From Pseudescherichia vulneris NBRC 102420 (GTDB lineage Bacteria > Pseudomonadota > Gammaproteobacteria > Enterobacterales > Enterobacteriaceae): a DNA stretch of 64,000 bases. Location of the stretch: the NCBI RefSeq assembly GCF_000759795.1, contig NZ_BBMZ01000007.1:124001-188000 (forward strand), read 5' to 3'. The translations under genes were made by a program, and so were the position numbers. Below are positions 32,845 to 44,092 of this stretch, piece after piece. How positions within the stretch are numbered: position 1 is the stretch's first letter; every line of letters begins with the position of its first letter. The notes beneath the pieces are model-generated. The model ran no database searches. It was not told where the DNA came from and worked only from the letters and a program-made list of their open reading frames with translations.

Positions 32845-35571
32845 ATGGCTACGATTCATGTAGACGGCAAGGATTACGAGGTCAACGGGGCGGACAACCT
32901 GCTACAGGCGTGTCTCTCGTTAGGTCTTGATATTCCGTATTTTTGCTGGCATCCGGCGCTGGGCAGCGTTGGCGCTTGCCGCCAGTGTGCGGTGAAGCAG
33001 TACCAGAACGCGGAAGATACGCGCGGTCGCCTGGTGATGTCCTGTATGACACCGGCGACGGACAACACCTTTATCTCTATCGATGACGAAGAGGCAAAAC
33101 AGTTCCGTGAGAGCGTCGTGGAGTGGCTGATGACCAACCACCCGCACGACTGCCCGGTCTGTGAAGAGGGGGGCAACTGCCACCTGCAGGATATGACGGT
33201 GATGACCGGTCATAGCTTCCGCCGCTATCGCTTTACAAAACGTACCCACCGCAACCAGGATCTGGGGCCATTCATCTCCCATGAGATGAACCGCTGCATC
33301 GCCTGCTACCGCTGCGTGCGCTACTACAAAGACTACGCCGACGGCACCGATCTCGGCGTCTACGGTGCCCATGACAACGTCTACTTCGGTCGCCCGGAAG
33401 ATGGCGTGCTGGAGAGCGAGTTCTCCGGCAACCTGGTAGAGATCTGCCCGACCGGCGTCTTTACCGACAAAACGCACTCCGAACGCTACAACCGTAAGTG
33501 GGATATGCAGTTTGCGCCGAGCATCTGCCAGCAGTGCTCTCTGGGCTGTAACACCAGCCCCGGCGAACGCTACGGCGAGCTGCGTCGTATCGAAAACCGC
33601 TACAACGGCACCGTTAACCACTACTTCCTCTGCGACCGCGGCCGCTTCGGCTACGGCTACGTGAACCTGAAGGATCGTCCGCGCCAGCCGGTTCAGCGTC
33701 GTGGCGACGATCTGATCGCCCTCAACGCCGAGCAGGCAATGCAGGGCGCGGCAGATATCCTGCGTCAGTCGAAGAAGGTGATCGGTATCGGCTCTCCGCG
33801 CGCCAGCGTTGAGAGCAACTTTGCCCTGCGTGAGCTGGTGGGTGCCGGGAACTTCTATACCGGCATCGCCAAAGGTGAGCAGGAGCGTCTTGAGCTGGCC
33901 CTGAAGGTGCTGCGCGAAGGGGGCATCCATACCCCGGCGCTGCGTGAAATCGAAAGCTACGACGCGGTACTGATCCTCGGTGAAGACCTCACCCAGACCG
34001 GTGCTCGTGCCGCGCTGGCGGTGCGTCAGGCGGTGAAAGGCAAAGCGCGCGAGATGGCTGCGGCCCAGAAAGTGGCCGACTGGCAGATTGCTGCGATCCA
34101 GAACATCGGCCAGCGTGCCAAGCATCCGCTGTTCGTGACCAACGTTGATAGCACCCGCCTCGACGATATCGCGGCGTGGACCTACCGTGCCCCGGTAGAG
34201 GATCAGGCGCGCTTAGGCTTTGCCATCGCCCACGCGCTGGACGGCTCTGCTCCAGTGGTAGACGGTATCGATCGCGATCTGCAAAACAAAATTGATGTGA
34301 TCGTCCAGGCGCTGGCCGGGGCGAAAAAACCGCTGATTATTTCCGGCACCAACGCCGGCAGCGCCGAGGTGATCCAGGCGGCAGCGAACGTGGCGAAGGC
34401 CCTGAAGGGACGCGGCGCGGACGTGGGCGTGACCATGATTGCCCGGGCGGTGAACAGCGTCGGCCTGGGTCTGATCGGCGGCGGCTCTCTGGATGATGCG
34501 CTGAGCGAACTGGAGACCGGCGCAGCGGATGCCGTGGTGGTGCTGGAGAACGATCTGCATCGCCACGCCTCTGCGGCACGCGTTGACGCGGCCCTCTCTA
34601 AAGCGCCGCTGGTGCTGGTGATTGACCATCAGCGCACGGCGATCATGGAGAAAGCGCACCTCGTGCTGTCGGCGGCAAGCTTCGCCGAAAGCGACGGGAC
34701 GGTGATCAACAACGAAGGCCGCGCCCAGCGCTTCTTCCAGGTTTACGATCCGGCCTACTACGACAGCAGCGCCGTGATGCTGGAGAGCTGGCGCTGGCTG
34801 CACTCCCTGCACAGCACCGTGCTGAACCGCGAAGTGGACTGGACCCAGCTCGATCACGTGATCGACGCCGCGATTGCCCAGCTGCCGCAGCTGACCGGTA
34901 TCAAAGATGCCGCGCCGGATGCCAGCTTCCGTATTCGTGGTCAGAAGCTGGCCCGTGAACCGCACCGCTACAGCGGCCGGACGGCAATGCGCGCCAATAT
35001 CAGCGTGCACGAGCCGCGTCAGCCGCAGGATAAAGACACCATGTTTGCCTTCTCAATGGAAGGGAACAACCAGCCGTCCGCGCCGCGCTCGCAAATTCCG
35101 TTTGCCTGGGCACCGGGCTGGAACTCACCGCAGGCATGGAACAAGTTCCAGGCCGAAGTGGGTGGCAAACTGCGTCATGGCGATCCGGGCGTGCGCCTGA
35201 TCGAAGCCTCTGCCAACGGTCTGGAGTACTTTGACCGCGTACCGGCAGGCTTCCAGGCGGAAGAGGGGAAATGGCGCGTGGCGCCGTACTACCATCTCTT
35301 CGGCAGCGACGAGCTGTCCCAGCGCTCTCCGGTGTTCCAGACCCGGATGCCGCAGCCGTACATCAAGCTCAACCCGGCGGATGCCGCGAAGCTTGGCATC
35401 AACGCGGGTGCGCAGGTTGCATTCAGCTACGAGGGCCAGACGGTAACGCTGCCGCTGGTGATTGCAGACGGTTTGACAGCAGGGCAGGTGGGCTTGCCGA
35501 TGGGTATGCCGGGCATTGCACCGGTGCTGGCGGGCGCGCGTCTTGAGAACTTGCAGGAGGCACAGCAATGA
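32845..35571 (+). CDS. nuoG: NADH-quinone oxidoreductase subunit G
   Basis: 908 residues from the second of two close ATG codons; GGAAG at 32833-32837 is well spaced for this one and too close for the ATG at 32839. NuoG is the largest peripheral subunit, related to molybdopterin oxidoreductases. It has an N-terminal [2Fe-2S] domain ([15 protein letters not shown]), ligands for N5 and N4 ([29 protein letters not shown]) and the extra N7 site CQQCSLGC found in E. coli-type NuoG. The C-terminal domain ends near [11 protein letters not shown]. It overlaps nuoH by four bases. Confidence 0.97.
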   Translation: MATIHVDGKDYEVNGADNLLQACLSLGLDIPYFCWHPALGSVGACRQCAVKQYQNAEDTRGRLVMSCMTPATDNTFISIDDEEAKQFRESVVEWLMTNHPHDCPVCEEGGNCHLQDMTVMTGHSFRRYRFTKRTHRNQDLGPFISHEMNRCIACYRCVRYYKDYADGTDLGVYGAHDNVYFGRPEDGVLESEFSGNLVEICPTGVFTDKTHSERYNRKWDMQFAPSICQQCSLGCNTSPGERYGELRRIENRYNGTVNHYFLCDRGRFGYGYVNLKDRPRQPVQRRGDDLIALNAEQAMQGAADILRQSKKVIGIGSPRASVESNFALRELVGAGNFYTGIAKGEQERLELALKVLREGGIHTPALREIESYDAVLILGEDLTQTGARAALAVRQAVKGKAREMAAAQKVADWQIAAIQNIGQRAKHPLFVTNVDSTRLDDIAAWTYRAPVEDQARLGFAIAHALDGSAPVVDGIDRDLQNKIDVIVQALAGAKKPLIISGTNAGSAEVIQAAANVAKALKGRGADVGVTMIARAVNSVGLGLIGGGSLDDALSELETGAADAVVVLENDLHRHASAARVDAALSKAPLVLVIDHQRTAIMEKAHLVLSAASFAESDGTVINNEGRAQRFFQVYDPAYYDSSAVMLESWRWLHSLHSTVLNREVDWTQLDHVIDAAIAQLPQLTGIKDAAPDASFRIRGQKLAREPHRYSGRTAMRANISVHEPRQPQDKDTMFAFSMEGNNQPSAPRSQIPFAWAPGWNSPQAWNKFQAEVGGKLRHGDPGVRLIEASANGLEYFDRVPAGFQAEEGKWRVAPYYHLFGSDELSQRSPVFQTRMPQPYIKLNPADAAKLGINAGAQVAFSYEGQTVTLPLVIADGLTAGQVGLPMGMPGIAPVLAGARLENLQEAQQ

Positions 35572-36545
35572 GTTGGTTAACACCGGAGCTGATTGATATC
35601 CTGATCGGGATTCTTAAGGCGTTGGCGATCCTGCTGGTGGTGGTCATCTGCGGCGCGTTTATGAGCTTTGCCGAGCGTCGTCTGCTCGGCCTGTTCCAGA
35701 ACCGTTATGGACCGAACCGCGTAGGCTGGGGTGGCTCACTCCAGCTGGTGGCGGACATGATCAAGATGTTCTTCAAAGAGGACTGGATCCCGCGCTTCTC
35801 GGACCGCATGATCTATACCCTCGCACCGATGATCGCCTTTACCTCGCTGCTGCTGGCCTTTGCTATTGTGCCGGTCAGCCCGACGTGGGTGGTAGCGGAT
35901 CTCAACATCGGCATCCTGTTCTTCCTGATGATGGCGGGGCTGACGGTTTACGCGGTGCTGTTTGCCGGCTGGTCGAGTAACAACAAATACTCGCTGCTGG
36001 GGGCGATGCGCGCCTCAGCCCAGACGCTGAGCTACGAGGTCTTCCTCGGGCTGTCGCTGATGGGCGTTGTGGCGCAGGCCGGTTCATTCAATATGACCGA
36101 CATCGTTAACAACCAGGCGCACCTGTGGAACATCATTCCCCAGTTCTTTGGTTTCATCACCTTTGCGATTGCAGGCGTTGCGGTTTGTCACCGTCATCCG
36201 TTTGACCAGCCAGAGGCCGAGCAGGAGCTGGCGGACGGTTACCACATCGAATATTCCGGCATGAAGTTCGGTCTGTTCTTCGTGGGTGAGTACGTTGCTA
36301 TCGTTACCGTGTCCGCGCTGATCGTCACCCTGTTCTTCGGTGGCTGGCACGGCCCGTTCTTACCTCCGTTCGTCTGGTTTGCCCTGAAAACAGCATTCTT
36401 CATGATGATGTTCATTTTGATTCGCGCAGCATTACCGCGTCCGCGTTATGACCAGGTGATGTCCTTCGGCTGGAAAGTGTGCCTGCCGCTTACGCTAATC
36501 AACCTGCTGGTAACGGCGGCTGTCATTCTCTGGCAGGCGCAATAA
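35568..36545 (+). CDS. nuoH: NADH-quinone oxidoreductase subunit H
   Basis: 325 residues, equal to E. coli NuoH. About eight membrane helices. NuoH forms the proximal half of the quinone chamber and the E-channel; the acidic loops [20 protein letters not shown] and [20 protein letters not shown] are conserved. The ATG overlaps the nuoG stop (ATGA). nuoI starts 14 bases downstream. Confidence 0.97.
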   Translation: MSWLTPELIDILIGILKALAILLVVVICGAFMSFAERRLLGLFQNRYGPNRVGWGGSLQLVADMIKMFFKEDWIPRFSDRMIYTLAPMIAFTSLLLAFAIVPVSPTWVVADLNIGILFFLMMAGLTVYAVLFAGWSSNNKYSLLGAMRASAQTLSYEVFLGLSLMGVVAQAGSFNMTDIVNNQAHLWNIIPQFFGFITFAIAGVAVCHRHPFDQPEAEQELADGYHIEYSGMKFGLFFVGEYVAIVTVSALIVTLFFGGWHGPFLPPFVWFALKTAFFMMMFILIRAALPRPRYDQVMSFGWKVCLPLTLINLLVTAAVILWQAQ

Positions 36546-36559
36546 GGGATGAAAAGACC

Positions 36560-37102
36560 ATGACCTTAAAAGAGTTAATCGTAGGTTTCGGCACCCAGGT
36601 ACGCAGTATCTGGATGATCGGCCTGCACGCGTTTGCCAAACGCGAAACCCGTATGTATCCGGAAGAGCCGGTCTACCTGCCGCCGCGCTACCGTGGCCGC
36701 ATTGTATTAACCCGCGATCCGGACGGCGCAGAGCGCTGCGTTGCCTGTAACCTGTGTGCGGTAGCCTGTCCCGTAGGCTGTATTTCGCTGCAAAAAGCGG
36801 AAACCGTCGACGGCCGCTGGTATCCAGAGTTTTTCCGTATCAACTTCTCACGCTGCATCTTCTGCGGTATGTGTGAAGAGGCCTGTCCAACCACGGCGAT
36901 CCAGCTTACGCCAGACTTCGAGCTGGGCGAGTTCAAGCGTCAGGACCTGGTTTACGAAAAAGAGGATCTGCTGATCTCCGGTCCGGGTAAATATCCGGAA
37001 TATAACTTCTACCGGATGGCAGGTATGGCAATCGACGGCAAGGATAAGGGCGAGGCAGAGAACGAAGCCAAACCTATCGACGTCAAGGGCCTGTTACCGT
37101 AA
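36560..37102 (+). CDS. nuoI: NADH-quinone oxidoreductase subunit I
   Basis: 180 residues from the ATG giving [13 protein letters not shown], as in E. coli; a longer frame reaching into nuoH is not family-like. NuoI carries clusters N6a and N6b. Two ferredoxin-type motifs are intact: [15 protein letters not shown] and [23 protein letters not shown] upstream is the ribosome binding site. Confidence 0.97.
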   Translation: MTLKELIVGFGTQVRSIWMIGLHAFAKRETRMYPEEPVYLPPRYRGRIVLTRDPDGAERCVACNLCAVACPVGCISLQKAETVDGRWYPEFFRINFSRCIFCGMCEEACPTTAIQLTPDFELGEFKRQDLVYEKEDLLISGPGKYPEYNFYRMAGMAIDGKDKGEAENEAKPIDVKGLLP

Positions 37103-37113
37103 GGAGAGGGGCA

Positions 37114-37665
37114 ATGGAGTTCGCTTTTTATATCTGTGGCCTTGTAGCCATCGTGACCACGCTACGCGTGATTACGCATACCAATCCGGTGCATGCGCTG
37201 CTGTACCTGATTGTCTCCCTGCTGGCGATTTCAGGGGTCTTCTTCTCCCTTGGCGCCTACTTTGCCGGTGCGCTGGAGATCATCGTCTACGCCGGGGCCA
37301 TTATGGTGCTGTTCGTGTTTGTGGTGATGATGCTTAACCTTGGCGGAGCCGAAATCGAGCAGGAGCGCCAGTGGCTGAAGCCGCAGGTGTGGATCGGTCC
37401 AGGGCTGGTCTCTGCCGTACTGCTGGCGGTGATGGTGTATGCCATTCTCACCGTTAACGATCAGGGCATTGACGGCACCGCGATTAGCGCGAAAGCGGTC
37501 GGTATCACTCTGTTCGGGCCTTACGTTCTGGCGGTTGAGCTGGCGTCGATGCTGCTGCTGGCGGGTCTGGTGGTGGCCTTCCACGTTGGCCGTGAAGAGC
37601 GTCCGGGCGAGGTGCTGAGCAACCGTCCGGCGGATGCGAAAAGAAAAACGGAGGAGCACGTATGA
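37114..37665 (+). CDS. nuoJ: NADH-quinone oxidoreductase subunit J
   Basis: 183 residues, five membrane helices. NuoJ is a membrane-arm subunit next to NuoA, NuoH and NuoK; its third helix ([20 protein letters not shown]) carries the conserved Tyr and the bulge seen in complex I structures. AAGGAGAGGGGCA is a strong ribosome binding site. It overlaps nuoK by four bases. Confidence 0.97.
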   Translation: MEFAFYICGLVAIVTTLRVITHTNPVHALLYLIVSLLAISGVFFSLGAYFAGALEIIVYAGAIMVLFVFVVMMLNLGGAEIEQERQWLKPQVWIGPGLVSAVLLAVMVYAILTVNDQGIDGTAISAKAVGITLFGPYVLAVELASMLLLAGLVVAFHVGREERPGEVLSNRPADAKRKTEEHV

Positions 37666-37964
37666 TCCCCTTACAACACGGACTGATCCTCGCCGCCGTT
37701 CTGTTTGTGCTCGGGCTGACGGGGCTTATCATCCGCCGCAACCTGTTGTTCATGCTGATTGGCCTCGAAATCATGATTAACGCCGCCGCGCTGGCTTTTG
37801 TCGTCGCGGGCAGCTACTGGGGCCAGAGTGACGGCCAGGTGATGTATATCCTCGCGATTAGCCTCGCGGCCGCGGAAGCCAGTATTGGCCTGGCGCTGCT
37901 GCTGCAGCTGCATCGCCGTCGCCAGAACCTGAATATCGATTCAGTAAGTGAGTTGCGTGGATGA
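37662..37964 (+). CDS. nuoK: NADH-quinone oxidoreductase subunit K
   Basis: 100 residues, as in E. coli, with three membrane helices. Two conserved membrane glutamates of the proton path lie in [14 protein letters not shown] and [16 protein letters not shown]. Starts in an ATGA overlap with nuoJ and itself overlaps nuoL by four bases, so nuoJ, K and L are translationally coupled. Confidence 0.97.
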   Translation: MIPLQHGLILAAVLFVLGLTGLIIRRNLLFMLIGLEIMINAAALAFVVAGSYWGQSDGQVMYILAISLAAAEASIGLALLLQLHRRRQNLNIDSVSELRG

Positions 37965-39802
37965 ACATGCTTGCCTTAACCATTATTTTGCCATTGATTG
38001 GCTTCTTGCTTCTGTCGTTCTCCCGTGGCCGCTGGTCGGAAAATCTCTCCGCGGCGGTGGGGATGGGCTCCGTCGGGCTGGCAGCGCTGGTAACGGCGAT
38101 TGCTGGCGTTGACTTCTTTAACAACGGACGCGAGGCCTTCAGCCAGCCGCTGTGGACCTGGATGGCAGTAGGCGATTTCAACATCGGCTTCAACCTGGTG
38201 CTGGACGGCCTGTCGCTGACCATGCTCTCGGTGGTGACCGGCGTTGGCTTCCTGATCCACATGTTCGCCTCCTGGTACATGCGCGGGGAAGAGGGCTACT
38301 CCCGCTTCTTCGCCTACACCAACCTGTTCATCGCGAGCATGGTGGTGCTGGTGCTGGCGGACAACCTGCTGCTGATGTACCTCGGCTGGGAAGGCGTGGG
38401 CCTCTGCTCCTATCTGCTGATCGGCTTCTACTACACCGATCCGAAGAACGGCGCGGCGGCAATGAAAGCGTTTGTCGTGACCCGTGTGGGTGACGTCTTC
38501 CTCGCCTTTGCCCTGTTCATTCTCTACAACGAGCTGGGCACGCTGAACTTCCGTGAGATGGTCGAGCTGGCACCTGCGCACTTCGAAGCAGGCAACAACA
38601 TGCTGACGTGGGCGACGCTGATGCTGCTGGGCGGTGCGGTCGGTAAATCCGCGCAGCTGCCGTTGCAGACCTGGCTTGCGGACGCGATGGCTGGCCCGAC
38701 GCCGGTCTCTGCGCTGATCCACGCCGCCACGATGGTGACCGCCGGTGTCTACCTGATCGCCCGTACCCACGGCCTGTTCCTGATGACCCCGGAGATCCTG
38801 CATCTGGTGGGGATCGTCGGCGCGGTCACTCTGGTACTGGCCGGTTTTGCGGCGCTGGTGCAGACCGACATCAAACGCGTTCTCGCTTACTCCACCATGA
38901 GCCAGATCGGCTACATGTTCCTCGCGCTGGGCGTGCAGGCATGGGATGCGGCGATTTTCCACCTGATGACCCATGCGTTCTTCAAAGCGCTGCTGTTCCT
39001 CTCGTCTGGCTCGGTGATCCTTGCCTGCCACCACGAGCAGAACATCTTTAAAATGGGCGGGCTGCGTAAGTCGATTCCGCTGGTCTACGTCTGCTTCCTG
39101 GTGGGCGGCGCGGCGCTGGCGGCACTGCCGCTGATCACCGCTGGCTTCTTCAGTAAGGATGAGATCCTCGCAGGGGCGATGGCTAACGGCCATATCAACC
39201 TGATGGTGGCAGGCCTGGTCGGCGCGTTCATGACCTCGCTCTACACCTTCCGTATGATCTTTATCGTCTTCCACGGCAAAGAGCAGATCCATGCTCACGC
39301 AGGGAAGGGGATCACCCATCACCTGCCGCTGATTGTGCTGCTGGTGCTCTCAACCTTCGTTGGGGCGATGATCGTGCCACCGCTGCAGGGCGTGCTGCCG
39401 GATACTACCGAGCTTGAGCATGGTCGCGTGCTGACCCTGGAAATTACCTCGGGCGTCGTGGCTATTGCCGGGATCCTGATTGCCGCATGGCTGTGGCTGG
39501 GCAAGCGCACGCTGGTGACCTCCATTGCCAACAGCGCGCCGGGTCGCCTGCTGGGCACCTGGTGGTACAACGCCTGGGGCTTTGACTGGCTGTACGACAA
39601 AATCTTCGTTAAACCGTTCCTTGGCATTGCGTGGTTGATTAAGCGCGATCCGTTGAATGCGGTGATGAACACGCCGGCTATTCTCTCCCGCTTTGCCGGG
39701 AAGGGCCTGTTGTTCAGCGAAAACGGGCAGCTGCGCTGGTATGTGGCCTCCATGAGCGTTGGTGCGGTCGTGGTGCTCGCGCTCTTAGTGGTTTTGCGTT
39801 GA
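37961..39802 (+). CDS. nuoL: NADH-quinone oxidoreductase subunit L
   Basis: 613 residues, the E. coli length. NuoL is the distal antiporter-like proton pump with about 16 membrane helices and a long lateral helix at the C terminus. The pumping Glu sits in [20 protein letters not shown]; the Lys/His helices include [20 protein letters not shown] and [15 protein letters not shown]. It is followed not by the usual short gap but by a 121-base spacer with a REP pair before nuoM. Confidence 0.97.
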   Translation: MNMLALTIILPLIGFLLLSFSRGRWSENLSAAVGMGSVGLAALVTAIAGVDFFNNGREAFSQPLWTWMAVGDFNIGFNLVLDGLSLTMLSVVTGVGFLIHMFASWYMRGEEGYSRFFAYTNLFIASMVVLVLADNLLLMYLGWEGVGLCSYLLIGFYYTDPKNGAAAMKAFVVTRVGDVFLAFALFILYNELGTLNFREMVELAPAHFEAGNNMLTWATLMLLGGAVGKSAQLPLQTWLADAMAGPTPVSALIHAATMVTAGVYLIARTHGLFLMTPEILHLVGIVGAVTLVLAGFAALVQTDIKRVLAYSTMSQIGYMFLALGVQAWDAAIFHLMTHAFFKALLFLSSGSVILACHHEQNIFKMGGLRKSIPLVYVCFLVGGAALAALPLITAGFFSKDEILAGAMANGHINLMVAGLVGAFMTSLYTFRMIFIVFHGKEQIHAHAGKGITHHLPLIVLLVLSTFVGAMIVPPLQGVLPDTTELEHGRVLTLEITSGVVAIAGILIAAWLWLGKRTLVTSIANSAPGRLLGTWWYNAWGFDWLYDKIFVKPFLGIAWLIKRDPLNAVMNTPAILSRFAGKGLLFSENGQLRWYVASMSVGAVVVLALLVVLR

Positions 39803-39820
39803 TTTAATAATGCAGGTGAT

Positions 39821-39891
39821 GCCCGGCGGCGCTCGCGCTTGCCGGGCCTACGGTCTAACCTGTAGGCTGGGTAAGCGCAGCGCCACCCGGC
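39821..39891. repeat. REP pair (BIME) between nuoL and nuoM
   Basis: Two facing REP palindromes: GCCCGGCGGCGCTCGCGCTT-GCCGGGC and the inverted GTAGGCTGGGTAAGCGCAGCGCCACCCGGC, separated by about 10 bases. The same unit occurs between nrdA and nrdB (58341-58408). It sits inside the nuo operon, so it is transcribed and may act on mRNA stability or gyrase binding. Confidence 0.85.
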
Positions 39892-39923
39892 GATACAGAA
39901 TTTAACAAGGAATAAGAACCGCC

Positions 39924-41453
39924 ATGTTACTACCCTGGCTAATATTAATTCCCTTTATCGGCGGCTTCCTCTGCTGGCTGACTGAACGCTTTGGCGTAAA
40001 GTTACCGCGTTGGATCGCGCTGGTAACAATGGGGCTGACGCTGGCGCTCTCTCTGCAGCTTTGGATGCAGGGCGGCTATTCGCTTACCCAGGCTACCGGT
40101 CTGCCGCAGTGGCAGTCGGAGTTCACGCGGCAGTGGATCCCGCGCTTTGGTATCACTATTCACCTGGCGCTGGACGGCCTGTCGCTGCTGATGGTCGTTC
40201 TGACCGGTTTCCTCGGCGTGCTGGCGGTGCTCTGCTCATGGCGTGAAATCGAAAAGTACCAGGGCTTCTTCCACCTCAACCTGATGTGGATCCTGGGCGG
40301 CGTGATCGGCGTGTTCCTTGCCATCGACATGTTCCTGTTCTTCTTCTTCTGGGAGATGATGCTGGTGCCGATGTACTTCCTGATCGCGCTCTGGGGCCAC
40401 AAGGCCTCCGATGGTAAAACGCGTATCACGGCGGCCACCAAGTTCTTCATCTACACCCAGGCGAGCGGGCTGGTGATGCTGATTGCGATCCTCGGGCTGG
40501 TGTTTGTCCACTACAACGCCACCGGCGTCTGGACCTTCAACTATGAGCAGCTGCTGAAAACCCCGATGTCCCACGGCGTGGAATACCTGCTGATGCTGGG
40601 CTTCTTCATCGCCTTTGCGGTGAAAATGCCGGTGGTGCCGCTGCACGGCTGGCTACCGGACGCCCACTCCCAGGCACCGACCGCCGGTTCCGTTGACCTC
40701 GCGGGGATCCTGCTGAAAACCGCCGCCTACGGTCTGCTGCGTTTTGCGCTGCCGCTGTTCCCGAACGCCTCTGCGGAGTTCGCGCCGATTGCCATGTGGC
40801 TGGGCGTGATCGGTATCTTCTACGGCGCGTGGATGGCCTTTGCCCAGACCGATATCAAACGTCTGATTGCCTACACCTCCGTGTCCCATATGGGCTTCGT
40901 GCTGATCGCCATTTATACCGGCAACCAGCTGGCCTACCAGGGCGCGGTGATCCAGATGATTGCCCACGGTCTCTCTGCGGCCGGTCTGTTCATCATCTGC
41001 GGCCAGCTCTACGAGCGCCTGCACACCCGTGATATGCGCATGATGGGCGGCCTGTGGAGCAAGATTAAGTGGCTGCCCGCACTGTCGATGTTCTTTGCTG
41101 TGGCCACCCTCGGGATGCCAGGTACCGGTAACTTCGTGGGTGAGTTCATGATCCTGTTCGGCAGCTACGGCGTTGTACCGCTCATCACCGTGATCTCGAC
41201 CTTTGGTCTGGTGTTCGCCTCGGTCTACTCGCTGGCGATGCTGCACCGCGCCTACTTCGGTAAGGCGAAGAGTGAAATTGCCGCTAAAGAACTGCCAGGG
41301 ATGTCGCTGCGTGAGCTGTTCATCATCCTGCTGCTGGTGGTACTCCTGGTACTGCTTGGCTTCTATCCGCAGCCGATTCTGGATACCTCGCACTCCGCGA
41401 TGAGCAATATCCAGCAGTGGTTTGTTAATTCCGTTACTACTACAAGGCCGTAA
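39924..41453 (+). CDS. nuoM: NADH-quinone oxidoreductase subunit M
   Basis: 509 residues, the E. coli length, with about 14 membrane helices. NuoM is the middle antiporter-like pump. The pumping Glu is in [19 protein letters not shown] and the key Lys in [20 protein letters not shown]; the second half has [39 protein letters not shown] upstream provides the ribosome binding site. nuoN starts eight bases after its stop. Confidence 0.97.
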   Translation: MLLPWLILIPFIGGFLCWLTERFGVKLPRWIALVTMGLTLALSLQLWMQGGYSLTQATGLPQWQSEFTRQWIPRFGITIHLALDGLSLLMVVLTGFLGVLAVLCSWREIEKYQGFFHLNLMWILGGVIGVFLAIDMFLFFFFWEMMLVPMYFLIALWGHKASDGKTRITAATKFFIYTQASGLVMLIAILGLVFVHYNATGVWTFNYEQLLKTPMSHGVEYLLMLGFFIAFAVKMPVVPLHGWLPDAHSQAPTAGSVDLAGILLKTAAYGLLRFALPLFPNASAEFAPIAMWLGVIGIFYGAWMAFAQTDIKRLIAYTSVSHMGFVLIAIYTGNQLAYQGAVIQMIAHGLSAAGLFIICGQLYERLHTRDMRMMGGLWSKIKWLPALSMFFAVATLGMPGTGNFVGEFMILFGSYGVVPLITVISTFGLVFASVYSLAMLHRAYFGKAKSEIAAKELPGMSLRELFIILLLVVLLVLLGFYPQPILDTSHSAMSNIQQWFVNSVTTTRP

Positions 41454-41460
41454 AGCGCAT

Positions 41461-42918
41461 ATGACTCTTACTCCACAACACCTGATCGCGCTGCTACCGC
41501 TGCTGATCGTCGGATTGACGGTGGTGGTTGTGATGCTCTCCATTGCGTGGCGACGCAACCACTTCCTCAACGCCACCCTCGCCGTTGTTGGCCTGAACGC
41601 CGCGCTGGTCTCGCTCTGGCTGGTGGGCCAGGCGGGCGCAATGGACGTAACGCCGTTAATGCGCGTTGACGGCTTCTCCATGTTCTATACCGGCCTGGTA
41701 CTGCTGGCGAGCCTTGCGACCTGCACCTTTGCCTATCCGTGGCTGGAAGGGTACAAAGACAACCAGGAAGAGTTCTACCTGCTGGTGCTGATTGCCGCGC
41801 TGGGTGGCATTCTGCTGGCTAACGCTAACCATCTGGCCGCGCTGTTCCTCGGCATCGAGCTGATCTCGCTGCCGCTGTTCGGCCTGATTGGCTACGCGTT
41901 CCGTCAGAAACGCTCGCTGGAAGCCAGCATCAAGTACACCATTCTCTCTGCCGCAGCCTCGTCGTTCCTGCTGTTTGGTATGGCGCTGGTGTATGCCAAC
42001 TCCGGCAACCTGTCGTTCCTGGCTATCGGTAAGAGCCTCGGCGACGGCATGCTGCACCAGCCGCTGCTGCTGATCGGTCTCGGTCTGATGATCGTCGGTC
42101 TTGGCTTCAAGCTCTCTCTGGTGCCGTTCCACCTCTGGACGCCGGACGTCTACCAGGGCGCGCCTGCACCGGTCTCTACCTTCCTGGCGACCGCCAGCAA
42201 GATTGCGATCTTTGGCGTGGTAATGCGTCTGTTCCTCTACGCGCCGGTAGGCGATAGCGAAGCGGTACGCGTGGTGCTGGGCATTATTGCCTTCGCCTCG
42301 ATCATCTTCGGTAACCTGATGGCGCTGAGCCAGACCAATATCAAACGTCTGCTCGGCTACTCCTCTATCTCTCACCTTGGCTATCTGCTGGTGGCGCTGA
42401 TCGCCCTGCAGAACGGCGAGATGTCGATGGAGACCGTAGGCGTCTATCTGGCGGGCTACCTGTTTAGCAGCCTCGGCGCGTTCGGCGTAGTGAGCCTGAT
42501 GTCCAGCCCGTACCGTGGCCCGGATGCCGACTCGCTCTACTCCTACCGCGGCCTGTTCTGGCACCGTCCGATCCTTTCGGCAGTAATGACGGTGATGATG
42601 CTGTCACTGGCGGGGATCCCGATGACCCTCGGCTTTATCGGTAAGTTTTACGTGCTGGCGGTGGGTGTGAATGCGCACCTGTGGTGGCTGACAGCAGCGG
42701 TCGTGATCGGCTCGGCAATTGGTCTCTACTACTACCTGCGCGTAGCGGTAAGCCTCTACCTCAGCGCACCGCAGCAGCTTAACCGCGATGCGCCGTCCGA
42801 CTGGGCCTACAGCGCGGGCGGGATCGTGGTTCTGATCTCTGCCCTGCTGGTGCTGCTGCTGGGTGTCTACCCGCAGCCGCTGATTAGCCTGGTACAGATG
42901 GCCCAGCCGCTGATGTAA
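41461..42918 (+). CDS. nuoN: NADH-quinone oxidoreductase subunit N
   Basis: 485 residues from the ATG giving [15 protein letters not shown], as in E. coli; an earlier in-frame start lies inside nuoM. NuoN is the proximal antiporter-like pump. The conserved Glu lies in [20 protein letters not shown] and the Lys in [20 protein letters not shown]. It closes the nuo operon and is followed by a strong terminator. Confidence 0.97.
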   Translation: MTLTPQHLIALLPLLIVGLTVVVVMLSIAWRRNHFLNATLAVVGLNAALVSLWLVGQAGAMDVTPLMRVDGFSMFYTGLVLLASLATCTFAYPWLEGYKDNQEEFYLLVLIAALGGILLANANHLAALFLGIELISLPLFGLIGYAFRQKRSLEASIKYTILSAAASSFLLFGMALVYANSGNLSFLAIGKSLGDGMLHQPLLLIGLGLMIVGLGFKLSLVPFHLWTPDVYQGAPAPVSTFLATASKIAIFGVVMRLFLYAPVGDSEAVRVVLGIIAFASIIFGNLMALSQTNIKRLLGYSSISHLGYLLVALIALQNGEMSMETVGVYLAGYLFSSLGAFGVVSLMSSPYRGPDADSLYSYRGLFWHRPILSAVMTVMMLSLAGIPMTLGFIGKFYVLAVGVNAHLWWLTAAVVIGSAIGLYYYLRVAVSLYLSAPQQLNRDAPSDWAYSAGGIVVLISALLVLLLGVYPQPLISLVQMAQPLM

Positions 42919-42936
42919 GGCTTAAGAGCAAAATAA

Positions 42937-42966
42937 AAACCGCCGAAGATTCGGCGGTTTTTTTTC
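42937..42966 (+). terminator. Terminator of the nuo operon
   Basis: AAACCGCCGA and TCGGCGGTTT form a 10-bp stem with a 4-nt loop, continuing into a run of eight T. Confidence 0.9.
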
Positions 42967-42973
42967 GTCCGGG

Positions 42974-43004
42974 GTAGGCCTGATCAGCGCAGCGCCATCA
43001 GGCG
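42974..43004. repeat. REP palindrome between nuoN and cheV
   Basis: GTAGGCCTGATCAGCGCAGC-GCCATCAGGCG matches the enteric REP consensus and lies between convergent genes. Confidence 0.8.
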
Positions 43005-43012
43005 TTAACCGA

Positions 43013-44017
43013 TTACACTGCCTGCTTATGGCTAATCAGCGGGCCGTTAGCCTTGCTTGCCGCACGGTCCAGCACCTCTTTCAGTACCGCCGACAGCTCG
43101 GTCACTTCAAACTTGGCAACGTAGCCGTCGGCCTGCACCTTGCGAACGTGATCTTCGTTGGCGCTGCCGGAGAGCGAAGAGTGGATCACCACGGGAATAT
43201 GCTTCAGGCGCGGGTCGGTTTTGATTTTACGCGTCAGGGTAAAGCCATCCATCTCCGGCATCTCCAGATCCGTCAGCACCATGGCGATTTTATCGCTCAC
43301 CGGTACGCCCTCGCTCTCTGCCTGCTGGGCCAGCAGCTGGATCTTCTCCCACGCATCTTTGCCGGTTATGTGCATCTGGTTGGGGATCTGCATGGTCTCC
43401 AGCCCCTTCTCCAGCATCGCTCGCGCGACCCTTGAGTCCTCGGCAACAATGGCTACCGCACCCGGTTTAATATTGAATTTCTGTACGTCGTCATTGTTAG
43501 CATGGAGGTCATGATCCGACGGCACAATGTCATAGAGGATCTGCTCAACGTCCAGCACCAGCGCCAGGTTATTGGTGTCTTTATCATCGTCGAGGCAAGC
43601 GATGCTGGTAATGTAGCGGCCGTTGATCGCCTTTTCCGCCGTGTGCACCTGCTTCCAGTCCAGACGGGTAATGTTCTCCACCGACTCGACGGCAAAGGCC
43701 TGTACGCTGCGGGCATACTCGGTGATCAGCAGGATATTCAGACCGGTGCTGGGCTTGCAGCCCGCCACGGCAGGAAGATCGATAACCGGGATAACCTGGT
43801 CGCGAATATTGACCATCCCCAGCAGGGGCGATTTCATCCCGGCAGGGCGGGTAAACGCAGGCATGGGCACAATTTCACGCAGTTTAAATACGTTGATGCC
43901 ATAGAGTTCTGATTTCTGTTCGTGTTGTGACGTACCAAGGCGAAACAGTAACAGCTCGAAGCGGTTGGACAGGGTGAGATTAGCCCTGTCATCAATATCT
44001 TTCTGGAAACTATCCAT
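43013..44017 (-). CDS. cheV: Chemotaxis coupling protein CheV (CheW-receiver fusion)
   Basis: 334 residues. The N-terminal CheW domain (about residues 15-165) includes YGINVFKLREIVPMPA and LLGMVNIRDQVIPVIDL; the C-terminal response-regulator domain has the acidic pair Glu193-Asp194 and the phosphoacceptor Asp250 in VLTDLEMPEMDGFTL. CheV proteins couple chemoreceptors to CheA and are tuned by phosphorylation. E. coli lacks this gene but Salmonella has a homologue at the same place after nuoN. No other chemotaxis gene is nearby, so it must serve a system elsewhere in the genome. Confidence 0.93.
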   Translation of the reverse strand: MDSFQKDIDDRANLTLSNRFELLLFRLGTSQHEQKSELYGINVFKLREIVPMPAFTRPAGMKSPLLGMVNIRDQVIPVIDLPAVAGCKPSTGLNILLITEYARSVQAFAVESVENITRLDWKQVHTAEKAINGRYITSIACLDDDKDTNNLALVLDVEQILYDIVPSDHDLHANNDDVQKFNIKPGAVAIVAEDSRVARAMLEKGLETMQIPNQMHITGKDAWEKIQLLAQQAESEGVPVSDKIAMVLTDLEMPEMDGFTLTRKIKTDPRLKHIPVVIHSSLSGSANEDHVRKVQADGYVAKFEVTELSAVLKEVLDRAASKANGPLISHKQAV

Positions 44018-44092
44018 GATGCCCTCAGAGTGGAGTACCTGCGTTTACACAGTTATCGGCACGCGGAGGAAAAAGTGGAGGCGCGATTTACA

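Noticed and set aside
37976-39322. 448-codon minus-strand reading frame
   Set aside because: Antisense shadow of nuoL.
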